NCBI RefSeq assembly: GCF_046630445.1 | Contig: NC_092338.1 | Location: 224,510,501 to 224,574,500, forward strand | Length of the DNA stretch: 64,000 bases | Direction: 5' to 3' | Source of the DNA: Rutidosis leptorrhynchoides | Taxonomy: Eukaryota; Streptophyta; Magnoliopsida; Asterales; Asteraceae | Shown: piece after piece, positions 25,880-38,216 of the stretch | Position numbering within the stretch: position 1 is the first letter of the stretch | How the letters are laid out: every line of letters begins with the position of its first letter | Notes under the pieces: model-generated | Told to the model about the DNA's origin: nothing | Database searches by the model: none | The model's input: the letters and a program-made list of their open reading frames with translations, nothing else | Program-made: the position numbers and the translations under genes

Positions 25880-26034
25880 CGTAATCAAACAAGGGTATAC
25901 ATATTATTTTATGTATTAAGATTAATATTCTTATATATATAATTTTATTAGTATTTATATTACATTATGATACTTATTTGATATTTAATTAAGGTTATTA
26001 GTTAAAGGGAAATTTTTATGTAGTTTTAGTATAC

Positions 26035-26098
<64 letters not shown>
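25822..26098. repeat. Two (TA)n tracts around one LTR segment
   Basis: TA tracts at 25822-25875 and 26037-26098 flank the segment that is tandemly duplicated in the left LTR. Confidence 0.9.
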
Positions 26099-26101
<3 letters not shown>

Positions 26102-26570
26102 TTTGTTTTGTAAGATTATTATTTGTAGTAATACTAGTTTAAGGATAATAATACTGATAGTAGTACCTTTAATACAAATGGAAATTTTACTAATAATGAT
26201 AAAGTAAAAATAATAGTTTTAGTAAAATAGTATTTTTTAGTAGTAATGGTAAATTTAATAATAATTATCGTTTTAATAGAAATTTTAATAATCATATAAT
26301 TAATAATACTAAAGTCAATGTTAAATGGTACTTCTAATACTAATATCAATAATAATGATACCTAATGATATTAATGATAATAATAACTATACATATGATA
26401 ATAATGCTAATATTAATGATGCTAATAACATTTTGCATACTAATAATACTTTATAATTATACTTAGTAATAATATAATGATATTAATATTAATTACATTA
26501 TTGATAGTAATAATAATAATAATATTTCTATAACACTAACTAATAACAATAAATGATAATAATAATAAGT

Positions 26571-26699
<129 letters not shown>

Positions 26700-26724
26700 T
26701 GAAATAATTGAAATAAAAATAAAG

Positions 26725-26815
26725 TGTATACCCTTCTCTAAAAAGAATTGCTCCAAACGAGACTCGAACCCGCGACCTTTCGTTCCCCAACCAAACGGCT
26801 AACCACTCCTCTGAT
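26725..26815 (-). other. tRNA-like block in right LTR of X
   Basis: B-box-like GGTTCGAGTCT at 26760-26770 and A-box-like TGGTTAGCCGTTTGG at 26791-26805 on the minus strand. Confidence 0.6.
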
Positions 26816-28644
26816 TCTGTTTTTCTGATTCTAATACATAACATATATCTATATAACTATATTTCTGTTTCTCTCTTCATCTTCTTCTTCTTCCTTAGCT
26901 TAATTCGATCAGAGACCAATTCCTCACAACATCAAATAATTATTTTGGTTTTTAACACTCTTAAACGAAACAGAACTACTATGATTCAAATGGATTGAAT
27001 TGTATAACAAAAAAAAATATGACTGTATCAGTCGTGGTTTAATTTTCATGAACTCGATAATTGATTTTGAAATTGATAGCATTTTAGCTCATGACCCCTA
27101 AATGAAATACGCTTTAAAACCTTCCTTGAATCTTTCTCCATCCTCAATTGAAACAGAAATATAAGAATGAACTGGAATTTCATGAAGAACACTTCTGTTG
27201 ACTTTTTAATTCAAAACTTTGACTCCAAAATTTGATCTTGTTTTGAAGAATTGGAAATTGAGACTTTGCAGATAGTTCAAGTGAAAGATTCCTAATACTT
27301 CTGCATTTATAGATTTTAAAAATTCATTTAAAAATCGCTTTATTGAATTCTTGGTCAAAAACAGAGATAAACAACCATTATTCCAATTTTTCTGTTAAAT
27401 TCGATAAGTTGAAAACTGTAAGAGGTATTTTGAATTTGGTAGCTCGTAATGTAAGTTCAATTGGCTCCTTTTAACTACTGGTATTGATCGGATTAAAAGG
27501 TTTGAGTGTCGACAGGAATATCCATCAGGTACCAAAAATAAATAAAAATAATAAGAGAAGAAAGGGATTGCTTAACAAGAATTGTTTGTATTCACTGAAA
27601 GAATCGATTTATTAAACTTAACAGATATGAAGGACCATTATTTAGATGACCTGATGTTGATGGAAAGCAGATTCCATACTTTTAACATTTTTATACTTAA
27701 TTAAAACTAATAATTAATAATTGTATTAATAATAATAATATTGATATTTATAAATAATAATAATACTAAAATATTATTAATAATAATAAGATAATAATAC
27801 TGTTAATAATTACTATCATAAAAGTAATATTTAGGAATATGATATTAATGGTTATCATAATGTTTGTAATGATATTATTAATGATAATATTAATATTCTA
27901 TATTATTCTTATAATAATACTGATAATATATATTTATAATAATGATTCTAATAATAACAATTTACATACCTTATTTTTCCTATCTATATATTATACATTA
28001 TAATAATATTAGTAATACAAATAATAATATTAATATTAATAATAATAATGAGAGTAATAATAATAATATTGATATATTACTATATTTAAACTTGTAATAT
28101 AATAACTTATATCAAATTTCATATATATCTACATATCTGTATATTAAATATATAAAGAATCATAATAACATTAATTATACAAATTTTAATATCTAATATT
28201 AATGAAACAGATAATAATAATAACAATAGAATTAATAATGATAATAATATTAATTTTAATAATAATACTTGTATATGACAAATTTCATATATACTTTATA
28301 TAATAATGTTAATGATACCAATATTGATAATAATTGTGAAATTAATGGTAATAATATTAATATTACAAATATATTACTATCAATTATATAACTTATTGAA
28401 TATTTATTATTTATATACTACAATATATATAATATTACTTATGTATAGAATTTGTTTATACATATATATTTACATATTTATTTACACACATCTGTTCGTG
28501 AATCGCCAAGAGTAGTCAAAGGGTAAATGAACCTATATAATTAGTTCGAAAATTTTGAGACTTAATTTAATAGACTTTGCTTATCGTGTCGAAACCATAT
28601 AAAGATTAAGTTTAAATTTGGTCAGAAATTTCCGGGTCGTCACA

Positions 28645-28649
28645 CGCAA
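28645..28649. repeat. Target site duplication of element X (right)
   Basis: CGCAA, identical to 17051-17055. Confidence 0.85.
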
Positions 28650-29165
28650 CACGTCTAATTAGAAATCTGCAACACGTCTAAATAAGTTTAACACCTCTAT
28701 TTGGTAACCACGTCTAATTACTTTTACCTGGAACACCTCTAATTGACAACACGTCTAACAAATATTCCAAAGAACACGTCCAATTAACAACACGTCTAAT
28801 TATGTTTACCAGGAACACGTCTGAATGAAACAACAACACGTCTAATTGGCAACATTATTAGATTTACCGGGAACACGTCTAAATGCCTAACACATCTAAT
28901 AAGTTTCAAAACACACGTCTAATTAATTTGTAACAAACACCTTTTAACTGGAACATGTCTAAATAAGTTAACGGGATATATAAGTTAATGATCTCCGTTT
29001 AATCAACCTAACCCTTACAGTTCTGTTAATATTAGTCTACCGAAATTACCGAACACGTCTAATTAAACAAACATTCCTATAAAATTTGATTTATATGTAA
29101 CGGGTTTTTACGGTTCCATATTTAACGGGTTATTAAACAAACACGTCTAATCTAATTAATAGGAA
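28650..29165 (+). repeat. CACTA subterminal repeats, about 16 copies of ACACGTCTAATTA
   Basis: Irregularly spaced copies and variants (ACACGTCTAAATA, ACACCTCTAATTG, ACATGTCTAAATA), nearly all in the same orientation, 15-60 bp apart. Subterminal arrays of short motifs are where En/Spm-type transposase binds. They continue the array begun at 16946, so the CACTA element was there before element X inserted. Confidence 0.75.
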
Positions 29166-29324
29166 CTTAGTTAGTTACAGAAGAGTTAGGAAATAATTTG
29201 ATAATTAGGAATGGATTTTGATAAGTATATATAATATAATTATAATAATATAAAATTTTATATACCTTAAATAAGATTATTATTAAACTTATAAATAATA
29301 TAAAATATAAAAAATCTGTTCAGA

Positions 29325-29484
29325 AATATAAATACGCACGTTTTTTAGTTTTTTTGTTTCGGCTTGTTCTTGTTTGCTTGTTTAGCTTCGTACTTAAAGT
29401 ATATAGTGCACGATTATAATAGTTGGTTCGTACATAAAGTGGTCTGATTCAAAGTTAACAATGGCGACTTCAAAATCATCAGAG
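29325..29484 (+). promoter_or_regulatory. Possible promoter and first exon of the CACTA element
   Basis: A TATA-like AATATAAATA near 29328 is followed at 29461 by an ATG opening eight codons (MATSKSSE) and a good donor, GAG|GTAATT. It lies just inside the subterminal repeats, where CACTA transcripts usually start. No downstream plus-strand exons are visible, so the rest of this gene is probably deleted. Confidence 0.3.
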
Positions 29485-30556
29485 GTAATTCAATCTTTCT
29501 CTTTCTTTATATCTTGCGTCGTTTGTTATGAAAGTTTGTATAAATCTGGTTTACATGAACGTTAATAATATCACATGATTCACACATGTTTGAATCAGGT
29601 TTATAAATCAGGTTTATAACACATGTTTGATTCGATCTATAACACAACAATTTGACTATATAACACACCATGATTCACACGATTTCCCAACACGATTGTA
29701 GACATGTAGTGCAGACCTGGAGCATACCATGATTCACACGATTACCCAACGATTACCCAACACGATTGTAGACATGTAGTGCATACCTGGAGCAGAACTG
29801 GACATACAAACGACACACAACCATCTCACTATTTTAACACACCATGATTGATGCGATTACACAACACGATTCTAAACATCATACACCACTATATTAACAA
29901 CATATAAACTTTATTAACATCATATAAACACACTATATATAACCTATAACATATAAACCCTTATTATGCAATGAAATAAAGTTATACTATATAGTAACAA
30001 TAGGCAAACACAACCCATAACCAACCGGGTCAGCCTAAACAAAACCTGGATAACAACTCAACGCTATGTTTGGTGAAGTAATAACAACTCAAAACCTGGA
30101 TAACAAAACCTGGATAACCTGATTATTTACCTGCTGCACACTATGGCAACCAAAAGAAAACCAAACATATAAACATAGTCTATTATATATATGCCTAATT
30201 CAGAAACCAACGTATGTTTGGTGAAGTAATAACAACTCAACGCTCACTCCAATTTAGGAAAAACCCATGAGGTAGTATACATGTCAAATCAGACCCAATA
30301 ACTAATATGATAAGCAATGTTGACCTTATAACCACCTTCAGTGGCAATCATAACCCAAAGTACAATCATTACCCTAATCATAACCCTAAGTACAGTTGCA
30401 TTGGCAAATTACCATAAACAACGACAGTTATATTACCATAACAAAACTTCATACAAAAGGAGCATCACAAATATTCATTAACTTCAATAAAAAGTAGCAT
30501 CACAAATATAAATTAACAAACATAGTTATAGTAGCATCAATAATATTCATCACAAA
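29485..30556. repeat. Non-coding stretch with local duplications
   Basis: Two copies of a roughly 70-bp unit at about 29664-29795 (CATGATTCACACGATT ... GACATGTAGTGCA). A short unit around AACCTGGATAACAA and GTTTGGTGAAGTAATAACAA recurs between 30047 and 30250. No gene is seen. Confidence 0.6.
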
Positions 30557-31202
30557 TTACAATTTGATTGGATTGTTCTCACTCATACCTTTGCCATCTT
30601 TGACGAAAACAGTTTTTGAAAGCTTCTGTAATAGGATTCTTTCAGACTTCCTTCTTCTTGGTAGAGGACTGGGTTTCATTTTGAAATTTGTTAGTTCTGC
30701 ATCAATATGTTTAATCATTGGATCTTGCTCTGGTTCATTCACTTCTTCAATCACTGCATCTTTTTTTCATTGATGTTGTCATGAACACTTACATTTTCAT
30801 CAGGCTTTTCTTTTTCAACATCCTGTTCATTAACAAACATGAAAAACTAAATGTAGTAAGTAATTTAAAAGTCTAGAAAAAAACAACATTTAGTTAAATC
30901 AGTTACCTTTATGTGTTTCGATTGTTTCACTAATTTTTTGGTGAATTTCTGATGTTGAACCATCGGTTCACGTTTTCTCACCACATCTTCATCATCATCC
31001 TCCTCATTAACATCCTTTACATCATCAACATCCTCTTCATCATCAACATCATTTTCATTATCACCTTCCCCTTCATCAGCACCTTCCACTAAATTATCAA
31101 CTTCCCATTCATCAGCACCTTCCACTTTATTATCACCTTCATCTTCATCATCAACCTTCTCATCAACACCCTTTTCATCTTCATCATTCTCTTCATCATC
31201 AA

Positions 31203-31235
<33 letters not shown>

Positions 31236-32634
31236 TCTGTTCATCATCAACATCCTATTCATCATCACGCTTTTCCTTTTCCTGAGACTTTCCATTAGTA
31301 CCTTCCACTTCATTATCACCTTCATCTTCATCATCAGACTTCTCATCAACATCCTCTTCATCATCATCATTCTCTTCATCATCTACATCTTCTTCATCAT
31401 CATCATTCTCTTCATCATCATCATTATCTTCATCAACAACATCATCTTCATCATCATGCTTTTGGTTTTTCTGAGATTTCTCATTAGCAAACATGAAATA
31501 TAAAATGTAGTAAGTAAGCATTTAAATATTGTAAGAAAATAACATCAGTTAAATCAGTTACCCTCGTTCCTTTATCGTCTACTTTCTGTTTCTTTCTGAT
31601 TTTGCTGTAGCCTATTGTGCTACTTAAACCCCTTTTTCGACCACCGTGTTCCTTCCCTACATGAGTTAACAAGGCATCCCCGCCTTCTTTATCTATCCTA
31701 ACTTGGAAAAAACAACACAAGTAATCAATTATAGAAAAATTATGAGTTAGTTAGTCTAAAAATTCAAATATAAATATATTACAATTTTCTCTATAAGCGG
31801 CGCAATTGTTTCTTGGCATACTTCCGTCTTCCCTTTGTCATCCGACTTCATCCTGCCCAGCACGTAATACCTCACAGTAGGATCTTTGATATTGTGGTAT
31901 GGTGTACGTTTATGAGGATCATTTGCTTCTGTATCCCATTGTGCTTTTTTCCCATGATATCCTGAACGACCAACTCGATCATACGTTTCTTTTTATTTTT
32001 TCAAAGAATTTTGCCTGCCTTTTTCTCTTAGAGCCTACACAGTGTAAATGCGATTAAATGCATTTTTTAAAGCGTTACAATATCACAATGTACCTCCAAA
32101 CCTGTTACAAATCAAATGAATAGCACTTACTCGTCTAGCAGGCGTATCTTCGATTTCACAAATTTTTTTCCATTTTTCTGGAGTTATGAAATCGTAATCT
32201 TTTACTTCCTCATAAGCTTGCCTTCATCCATAAACGTTCTTAACTTGCGCTTAAATCTCGTAAATGTTGTGTTGCATTTTTGAAGTGTTGTTTTTCGTGC
32301 AAAATCGTCTTCAATATTATGAAGTTCATGTATAACTTAAACTAATGTAAGTGGTGAATGTTGGAACATATATAAATAAAAATTAATTAAACAAAATCTT
32401 AGATTTTAATACCTTTATTTTCAATCATAAATTTTGTTTCTGATCAGGAGACACATGCTTCGAATCCTTTACAAGAAAATCACAAGTGCTCCTAGTTAAA
32501 ACGCCAATGTTGCTCGAAAAAATAGCTTGGTTTTTTCCAATAGCTTGGCCAAACTCGTCAAATCTAATCTTTAACTGAACAACTGACTTCTTTTTCAGTT
32601 TGTTTACACTTCTTTTTTTATTTTTTTGTTGCAT
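30557..32634 (-). pseudogene. Ptta/En-Spm-type plant transposase-associated gene, broken
   Basis: Minus-strand exon pieces: 32413-32634 (starting at an ATG behind a good acceptor; LKIRFDEFGQAIGKN and KHVSPDQKQNL), about 32131-32335 (FTRFKRKLRTFMDE; WKKICEIEDTPARR), 31783-32034 (GYHGKKAQWDTEANDPHKRT; TVRYYVLGRM), about 31562-31700 (GKEHGGRKRGLSSTIG) and acidic exons 30557-31520. The order (G-Q-x-G-x-N near the start, W-x-x-I-C, then EHGGR-x-RG) resembles the plant Ptta/En-Spm transposase family, which is linked to CACTA elements and thought to bind transposon ends. Damage: an in-frame TGA at 32425-32427 where a Trp is likely, a frameshift near 32220, and a stop in the 31783-32034 exon. Very acidic D/E runs come from CATCAT/CTTCAT repeats. 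Family call moderate; exon borders partly uncertain. Confidence 0.6.
30980..31470 (-). repeat. Acidic-coding trinucleotide repeats (TCATCA/TCTTCA)
   Basis: Irregular repeats of ATCATCATC and CTTCATCAT. On the minus strand they encode long Asp/Glu runs such as DDEENDDDEEDVDDEEN. They lie in the 3' part of the transposase-like gene and include a pure (CAT)n run at about 31203-31233. Confidence 0.8.
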
Positions 32635-33276
32635 CTGTACACAAAATGCAATAGAAAATATACACATCTAAGCACATGCATATACAAATTAAGGTCATAG
32701 TACAGCAAACACAGGCTTATACACCTTAATATCATTTCAAACACATGCAGTCTTATTATTGTGTTATGAATAATACAGCAAACATATCACACATACACAA
32801 TATGCAATAATAGGAAATTGACCGAACTCATAACCAAACCCATTTCAAAGTCTAATTGCGCGATAATAATATTCATATTTTTTTCTGAACAAAAAAAAGG
32901 TAATAAATTTAGATTATCAAATATACAAAATTAATTATTAATTATAATTACTGATAGGAATTAACCTTAGAAATAAAGTCTCTTGAAATACATTACTTCG
33001 TGTAAGCCATGGTAGCAAAGTAGAATCGTGCAGAGACCGAATCTAAAATAGAACAGGAATCGAATTGGTTATCGAACAATTAGGGTTTACAGATTCAATT
33101 GATTTGGGTTACTTTGGGGTTTTTTTTAGAACACAGATAGATAACAAAAGAGAAATGATAAAGAGGTAATGGGATTATGATCGATAAAACTCAATTGATT
33201 TTGATTTGTGGTTTTTTACAGTAGACCATACGTGATGTTTTTATAGAAAATAAATGTAAAGTTGTCAGGTTAACAC

Positions 33277-33345
33277 AATTGCTTAGATGGTTAGGATGTT
33301 GCTTGGTAGAGAGGAGGTCGTGGGTTCTAGTCCCTTTTCCAACTT
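33277..33345 (+). other. tRNA-like block (possible SINE head)
   Basis: A-box-like TTGCTTAGATGGTTAGG at 33279-33295 and B-box-like GGTTCTAGTCC at 33323-33333. No A-rich tail or target duplication was recognised. It lies between the start of the transposase-like gene and the next LTR. Confidence 0.45.
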
Positions 33346-34699
33346 TTTACATGTCACCCTACTTTTTCTGTTATCTTTTACTGTTTATTATTTAACGCCC
33401 GTTAATTGTTATTCGCGCCATGTCATTTGTATGACCTATATTATTATTTTTATAATAATATATTAATTATTATGTGTTATGTGAATATTTGTATTCATAA
33501 TTAAAGTTGTACGTTTCTACGTGTCGTGGATTTCTATTCGGCGAATCTTTTCGGTTTTCAAATCAACGGTAAAACTTTTAGGATTTTTAAATCCAAATTA
33601 TTTTAAATATGATATTTTAATTCCATATGATTATTTATAGTGTTTATATATTTATTTCGTCGCGTATTTGTTATCTCTTCGAAAAATCAATCGCGTAGTA
33701 GCGTTTTTGCGTTTCGAGTTTCGATCGGGCGTTCGGGCCACAAGCAATTTATCAATTAACATTTCGGGCCATGTGGGGCCTACCCCACTCCCTAATTAGG
33801 CCGAACCCCTTAGAGCGGGGAGCCTTGCTTTGATTCTCATTTTCACAATTTCACTCAAAAATTCATTTCATTATCACAAGCCTAAATTGCTCTCTTCTCC
33901 TTCCTCCTTTTCTTGGCTGACGCCTACCAACACCCCTACATCATCTTCATCAATCAAAAATATTACTTGGATCATCTAATTGCTTACATAATCGAATTCC
34001 TCATCTCGTTCTCTACATGATTGCATCTTCCATTTCTCGATTAGGGTATAAACCCTAACCCTAACTTTTTGATATTTTCATTATTTTTCTGATTTTGATG
34101 TTTAATATGATGATAGTATAGTGCTTGTATGTTGTTGGATTATTGATTGTATGCATAGAATCACTTGTTATAGCATGTTTTCGGTTTGATTGATTTTGGA
34201 CAGCAGAGTAAATGATAATTTCTGTACACATAACTGATGTTTTTGTAAAATTTAAGTGTCTAGATGTGTTCCTCTCTTCAATACATTGATTTTAGACTCC
34301 GGATTCATGTTATTTCGATTTCCGGAGCTCTAGTTATGATTAAAATGGTGTTTTCTTGAAATCAAAATGTAAAAACGAATGTGTTCAGGTTTGGTCCGAC
34401 TTTGTGACCACTTTTGGAGTCTCTAGGGTGTAGAAGTGTGTTAAGATTGATTATTGAATGAACTTTCATGTTCGGGTCATCGAAATCCGAGCCACGGATC
34501 ACCCGGTATTACTAGAACTTGTTTTGATCGGATTAAAGTCTCAAGTTGAATTATGGCTGTTGATCACGACTTGGGGGCTGTTCTTAGGGTGTTCTTAAGT
34601 TCACTAATGTGTCGGGTGGTGTGGTTAGATGAGGATATATATAAGACTCGTCGAAAACCGACACCCGAGGCTCAAGTTACGACCCGGCGAATGTTTTAA

Positions 34700-35260
34700 T
34701 TAAACTTATGATTATAACATTTAACTTATGATATAAATAACAATTTGCATTATTATTAAAATTACTTATGATATAAAAGTAATTAATTTAATTTGAGACT
34801 TATGATATATATATTTATTATATCAATTATTAATTACTTTATGATTTAATTAAACTTTTAATTAAACTTATGATTAATAATACTTTTATTATTAATGAGA
34901 AATACTTATGATAAGTATTAAACTTATGTTATGAGATTATTATTATAAGACTTATAATAAAGATTAATTAATTATTTAATTATTATAAGGCTTAGTTATT
35001 ATTTTATTATTAAATACTTATGGTTTAATAATTATAATTAAATACTTATGATATGATTAATAATTCATTATTAATTAATAATACTTATGATATGATTAAA
35101 AATTTATTATTAATTAATAATACTTATGTTATGACTAATATTTAATTAATTAATTAAATAATTATGTTATATTAATTATATCATTTAAACTTATGTTAAC
35201 TTTATTAATTCAATTTAATTTAAGTAAACTTATGTTATGACATAATTATACATATATGAC
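34700..35260. repeat. AT-rich degenerate repeats with ACTTATG core
   Basis: About twenty ACTTATG or TACTTATGATAT words spaced 20-40 bp apart among ATTAATTA-type sequence. Confidence 0.65.
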
Positions 35261-35317
35261 TAAAAATAACATTATAACTTATATAATTACTATAACTTAT
35301 ACTTTAAAAATTAATGT

Positions 35318-35395
35318 TGACTATGTTAGACCAAGGTTGACTTTTGAGTTGACTTTCGGTTGACTTTGACTTTCAGTTGACATTTGTTGACTTTT
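35318..35395 (+). repeat. Cluster of TTGAC motifs
   Basis: About seven TTGAC words in under 80 bp, same orientation, similar to 1283-1425. Confidence 0.6.
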
Positions 35396-35419
35396 TAATT
35401 AGGGAAACCTTCCTAAGTT

Positions 35420-35562
35420 AAAAACTTTCCAAAAATAGAAACTTTCTAAATATAGAAACTTTCCTAAAATAAAAACTTTCCTAAAATAGAAACTTTCCAA
35501 AAATAGAATTTTTCCAGAAATGGAAACCTGCCAAAAATAGAAACTTTCTAAAAATAGAAAGT
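35420..35562. repeat. Minisatellite, about 18-bp unit, eight copies
   Basis: Repeated GAAACTTTCCTAAAATA-like units with small changes in each copy. Confidence 0.85.
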
Positions 35563-36232
35563 ACGTGTTTTTACGCTGTCCTGATCAAACCGAATTATAC
35601 AGAGTGTTGTTTTATGTTTACTTGCAACAAGTGCTATAACTATCATACTAAGACTTGACCTAAGTTAGTTATTTATATCGACCTGCTTTATTTATAGGTC
35701 GGCGTTGTGATCATTCTTGATCACTTTATCATTTGCTGCTCACGTTTCTGTGTTATTACTTGATAATGCTAAAAATGAACATATATTTCATCGCATTATC
35801 CCTCAAGAAAGACAAGCTTTTAGTTGCAGTTGTCCTATTTACAAGGAATATTTGTTTAAATATTAAAAGGTGAAGACAAAAGACAGATTTGACGAATTGA
35901 AGACGCAAACGACCAAAAAGCTAAAAAGTACAAAGTACAAGCAAAGAGGTTCAAATTATTGATGAGAAACGTCTCAAAATTACAAGAGTACAAGACGCAA
36001 AACGCAAAGTACAAGATACTAAATTATACGAAAGGACGTTCGAAAATCCAGAACCGAGACATGAACCAATTTTCAACATACGACGCAACGGACCAAAAGT
36101 TACAAATTAATTATGTATATAAATATAATATAATATATAATTAATTATATAAATTATATATTTATATTATATTTATATAATTAAATCCGTCGGCAGACTA
36201 AGATCCAAACTTGTGTGAGCTGGATTCCACAG

Positions 36233-36280
36233 CTCCGCACTCGTGGAGCTTTGAAGACAAAAACCTCTGCACTCGCGGAG
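36233..36280. promoter_or_regulatory. Palindrome pair A in 5' LTR
   Basis: CTCCGCACTCGTGGAG (36233-36248) and CTCTGCACTCGCGGAG (36265-36280), 32 bp start to start. Both are one base shorter than the perfect 17-bp form CTCCGCGACTCGCGGAG. The pair ends about 20 bp before the TATA inverted repeat. Confidence 0.8.
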
Positions 36281-36298
36281 GTCAAACAGTATTACGTG

Positions 36299-36325
36299 GG
36301 CCTATAAAAGGCCGAGCATTCGGCC
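36299..36325 (+). promoter_or_regulatory. TATA box within an inverted repeat
   Basis: GGCCT-ATAAA-AGGCC (36299-36313) holds TATAAAA. It overlaps a second inverted repeat, GGCCGA-GCAT-TCGGCC (36310-36325). The arrangement is conserved in the 3' LTR at 51127-51153. Transcription would be expected to start about 25-35 bp downstream. Confidence 0.75.
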
Positions 36326-36360
36326 GATTTTTTTACACCTTTTTCATTTTCATCATACGT

Positions 36361-36363
<3 letters not shown>

Positions 36364-36443
<80 letters not shown>
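36364..36443. repeat. (TA)n microsatellite in 5' LTR
   Basis: About 40 TA units; the 3' LTR copy has only about 10. Confidence 0.95.
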
Positions 36444-36449
<6 letters not shown>

Positions 36450-37812
36450 TATAATTATAATTTTAATTTTAATTTTAATCCTAATAATAAGGGTATGTTA
36501 GCGAATGTTGTAAGGGTGTAAGTCAAAATTCTGTCCGTGTAACGCTACGCTATTTTTAATCATTGTAAGTTATGTTCAACCTTTTTACATTAATGTCTCG
36601 TAGCTAAGTTATTATTATGCTTATTTAATGCTGAAGTAATCGTGATGTTTGACTAAATATTAAATTTGGGTAATTGGGCTTTGTACCATAATTGAGGTTT
36701 TGACAAAAGAACGACGCTTGTGGAAATTAGACTATGGGCTATTAATGGGCTTTATATTTGTTTAACTAAATGATAGTTTGTTAATTTTAATATAAAGATT
36801 TATAATTAGACGTATCTATAAATAACCATATACACTCAATCGGACACGATGGGCGGGATATTTATATGTATGAATAATCGTTCATTTAACCGGACACGAG
36901 AATGGATTAATAGTCTATGGAATTATTAAAACAGGGGTGAAATTATGTACAAGGACACTTGGCATAATTGATAACAAAGTATTAAAACCTTGGGTTACAC
37001 GCAGTAGATATCCTGGTGTAATTATTAAACAAAGTATTAAAACCTTGTTACAGTTTAAGTCCCCAATTAGTTGGAATATTTGACTTCGGATATAAGGATA
37101 ATTTGACGAGGATACTCGCACTTTATATTTATGACTGATGGACTGTTATGGACAAAAACCAGATGGACATATTAAATAATCCAGGACAAAGGACAATTAA
37201 CCCATGGGCATAAAACTAAAAATCAACACGTCAAACATCATGATTTCGGAAGTTTAAATATGCATAATTCCTTTATTTTCATATTTAATTGCACTTCTAA
37301 TTATTGCATTTTTATTTATTGTCATTGTATTTAATTGCACTTTTAATTTTCGCACTTTTTAATTATCGCAATTTTATTTCATCGCACTTTTATTTATTGC
37401 AATTTCATTATCGTTATTTACTTTACGCTTTAAATTAAGTCTTTTATTTATTTAATATTTTACATTAGATTTTAACTACGACTAAAGTTTTAAAAATCGA
37501 CAAACCGGTCATTAAAAGGTAAAAACCCCCTTTATAATAATAATATTACTTATATATATTTGTATTTTTATAAATTAAAACTAATATAGCATTAAGCTTT
37601 GTTTAAAACATTCCCTGTGGAACGAACCAGACTTACTAAAAACTACACTACTGTACGATTAGGTACACTGCCTATAAGTGTTGTAGCAAGGTTTAGGTAT
37701 ATCCATTATATAAATAAATAAATATCTTGTGTAAAATTGTATCGTATTTAATAGTATTTCCTAGTAAAAATAAAGCTATTTCATATACACCTCGCATAAC
37801 ATCAAGTATTTT

Positions 37813-37830
37813 TGGCACCGCTGCCGGGGA
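37813..37830 (+). other. Primer binding site of element 1
   Basis: TGGCACCGCTGCCGGGGA, eight bases after the LTR end. It fits the tRNA-Asp-type primer site typical of Athila and Tat lineages with two changes from the usual form. Confidence 0.85.
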
Positions 37831-38167
37831 ACTTAAACGCCGAAAGCGCAACGCTAATGATATAAAAAAAATAATAATATAATTTGGTAAAAGTTTTTAT
37901 TAAGTCCTTCGTATAAAAATATAAGTTTTTTTTTTTAAAATATAAAAATATAAAAATACAAAAAGAGTTTGTTAAAAAATATATAAAGTTTAAAAAAAAA
38001 ATTATTTTTATTTTTGAGTTTGAAAATAAGTATTTTATTGTTTTATAAAAATATTTAGTTATATTTATATTTTATATATATTTGATAAAACAGAAAAATA
38101 TAAAAAAATAAAAAGAAAAAAACTGAACCTGTGCAAAAACGAACCCCTTTTCAGCCTAAATTTGACC

Positions 38168-38216
38168 CTCCGCGACTCGCGGAGCTTTTGAACTGGACCT
38201 AACCGCACTCGCGGAG
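38168..38216. promoter_or_regulatory. Palindrome pair D in the leader
   Basis: Perfect CTCCGCGACTCGCGGAG at 38168-38184 and a partial copy (ACCGCACTCGCGGAG) at 38201-38216, 33 bp apart. The pair lies about 340 bp after the primer site and 950 bp before gag. The rest of the leader (37831-39160) is AT-rich with no gene. Confidence 0.8.

Larger units (their letters stand above)
33390..35760 (+). mobile_element. Plus-strand LTR of an older gypsy-type element, interrupted by element 1
   Basis: Non-coding, with a promoter-like GC-rich stretch (33720-33830, GGCC- and CCCC-rich short inverted repeats), then a C/T-rich leader-like stretch and a long AT-rich body. It stops at 35760, where element 1 begins, so its remainder should lie beyond element 1 and outside the window. 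The left edge is approximate. The ends were not seen, so the classification is by character only. Confidence 0.45.
35761..37804 (+). mobile_element. Element 1, 5' LTR (2044 bp)
   Basis: Begins TGATAATGCTAAAAATGAAC and ends CGCATAACATCA. It carries the paired palindrome at 36233-36280, a TATA box in an inverted repeat at 36299-36313, (TA)n at 36364-36443, and short GCACTTTTAATT-type repeats at 37290-37440. A 61-codon ORF at 35959 recurs in the 3' LTR but is not supported as a gene. Confidence 0.9.

Noticed and set aside
28650..29165. CRISPR-like array
   Set aside because: Motifs are short, variable and irregularly spaced in plant DNA; CACTA subterminal repeats explain them.
33277..33345. A functional tRNA gene
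   Set aside because: A- and B-box-like words are present but no full cloverleaf, acceptor stem or anticodon arm can be built by eye. The same holds for the LTR blocks.
34050..34072. Interstitial telomere repeat (AAACCCTAACCCTAAC)
   Set aside because: Only two units in a leader-like stretch; better seen as a telo-box-like word or chance.
35959..36144. 61-codon ORF repeated in both LTRs of element 1
   Set aside because: It recurs only because LTRs are duplicated. It lies upstream of the TATA box and is not an expected part of the transcript start.
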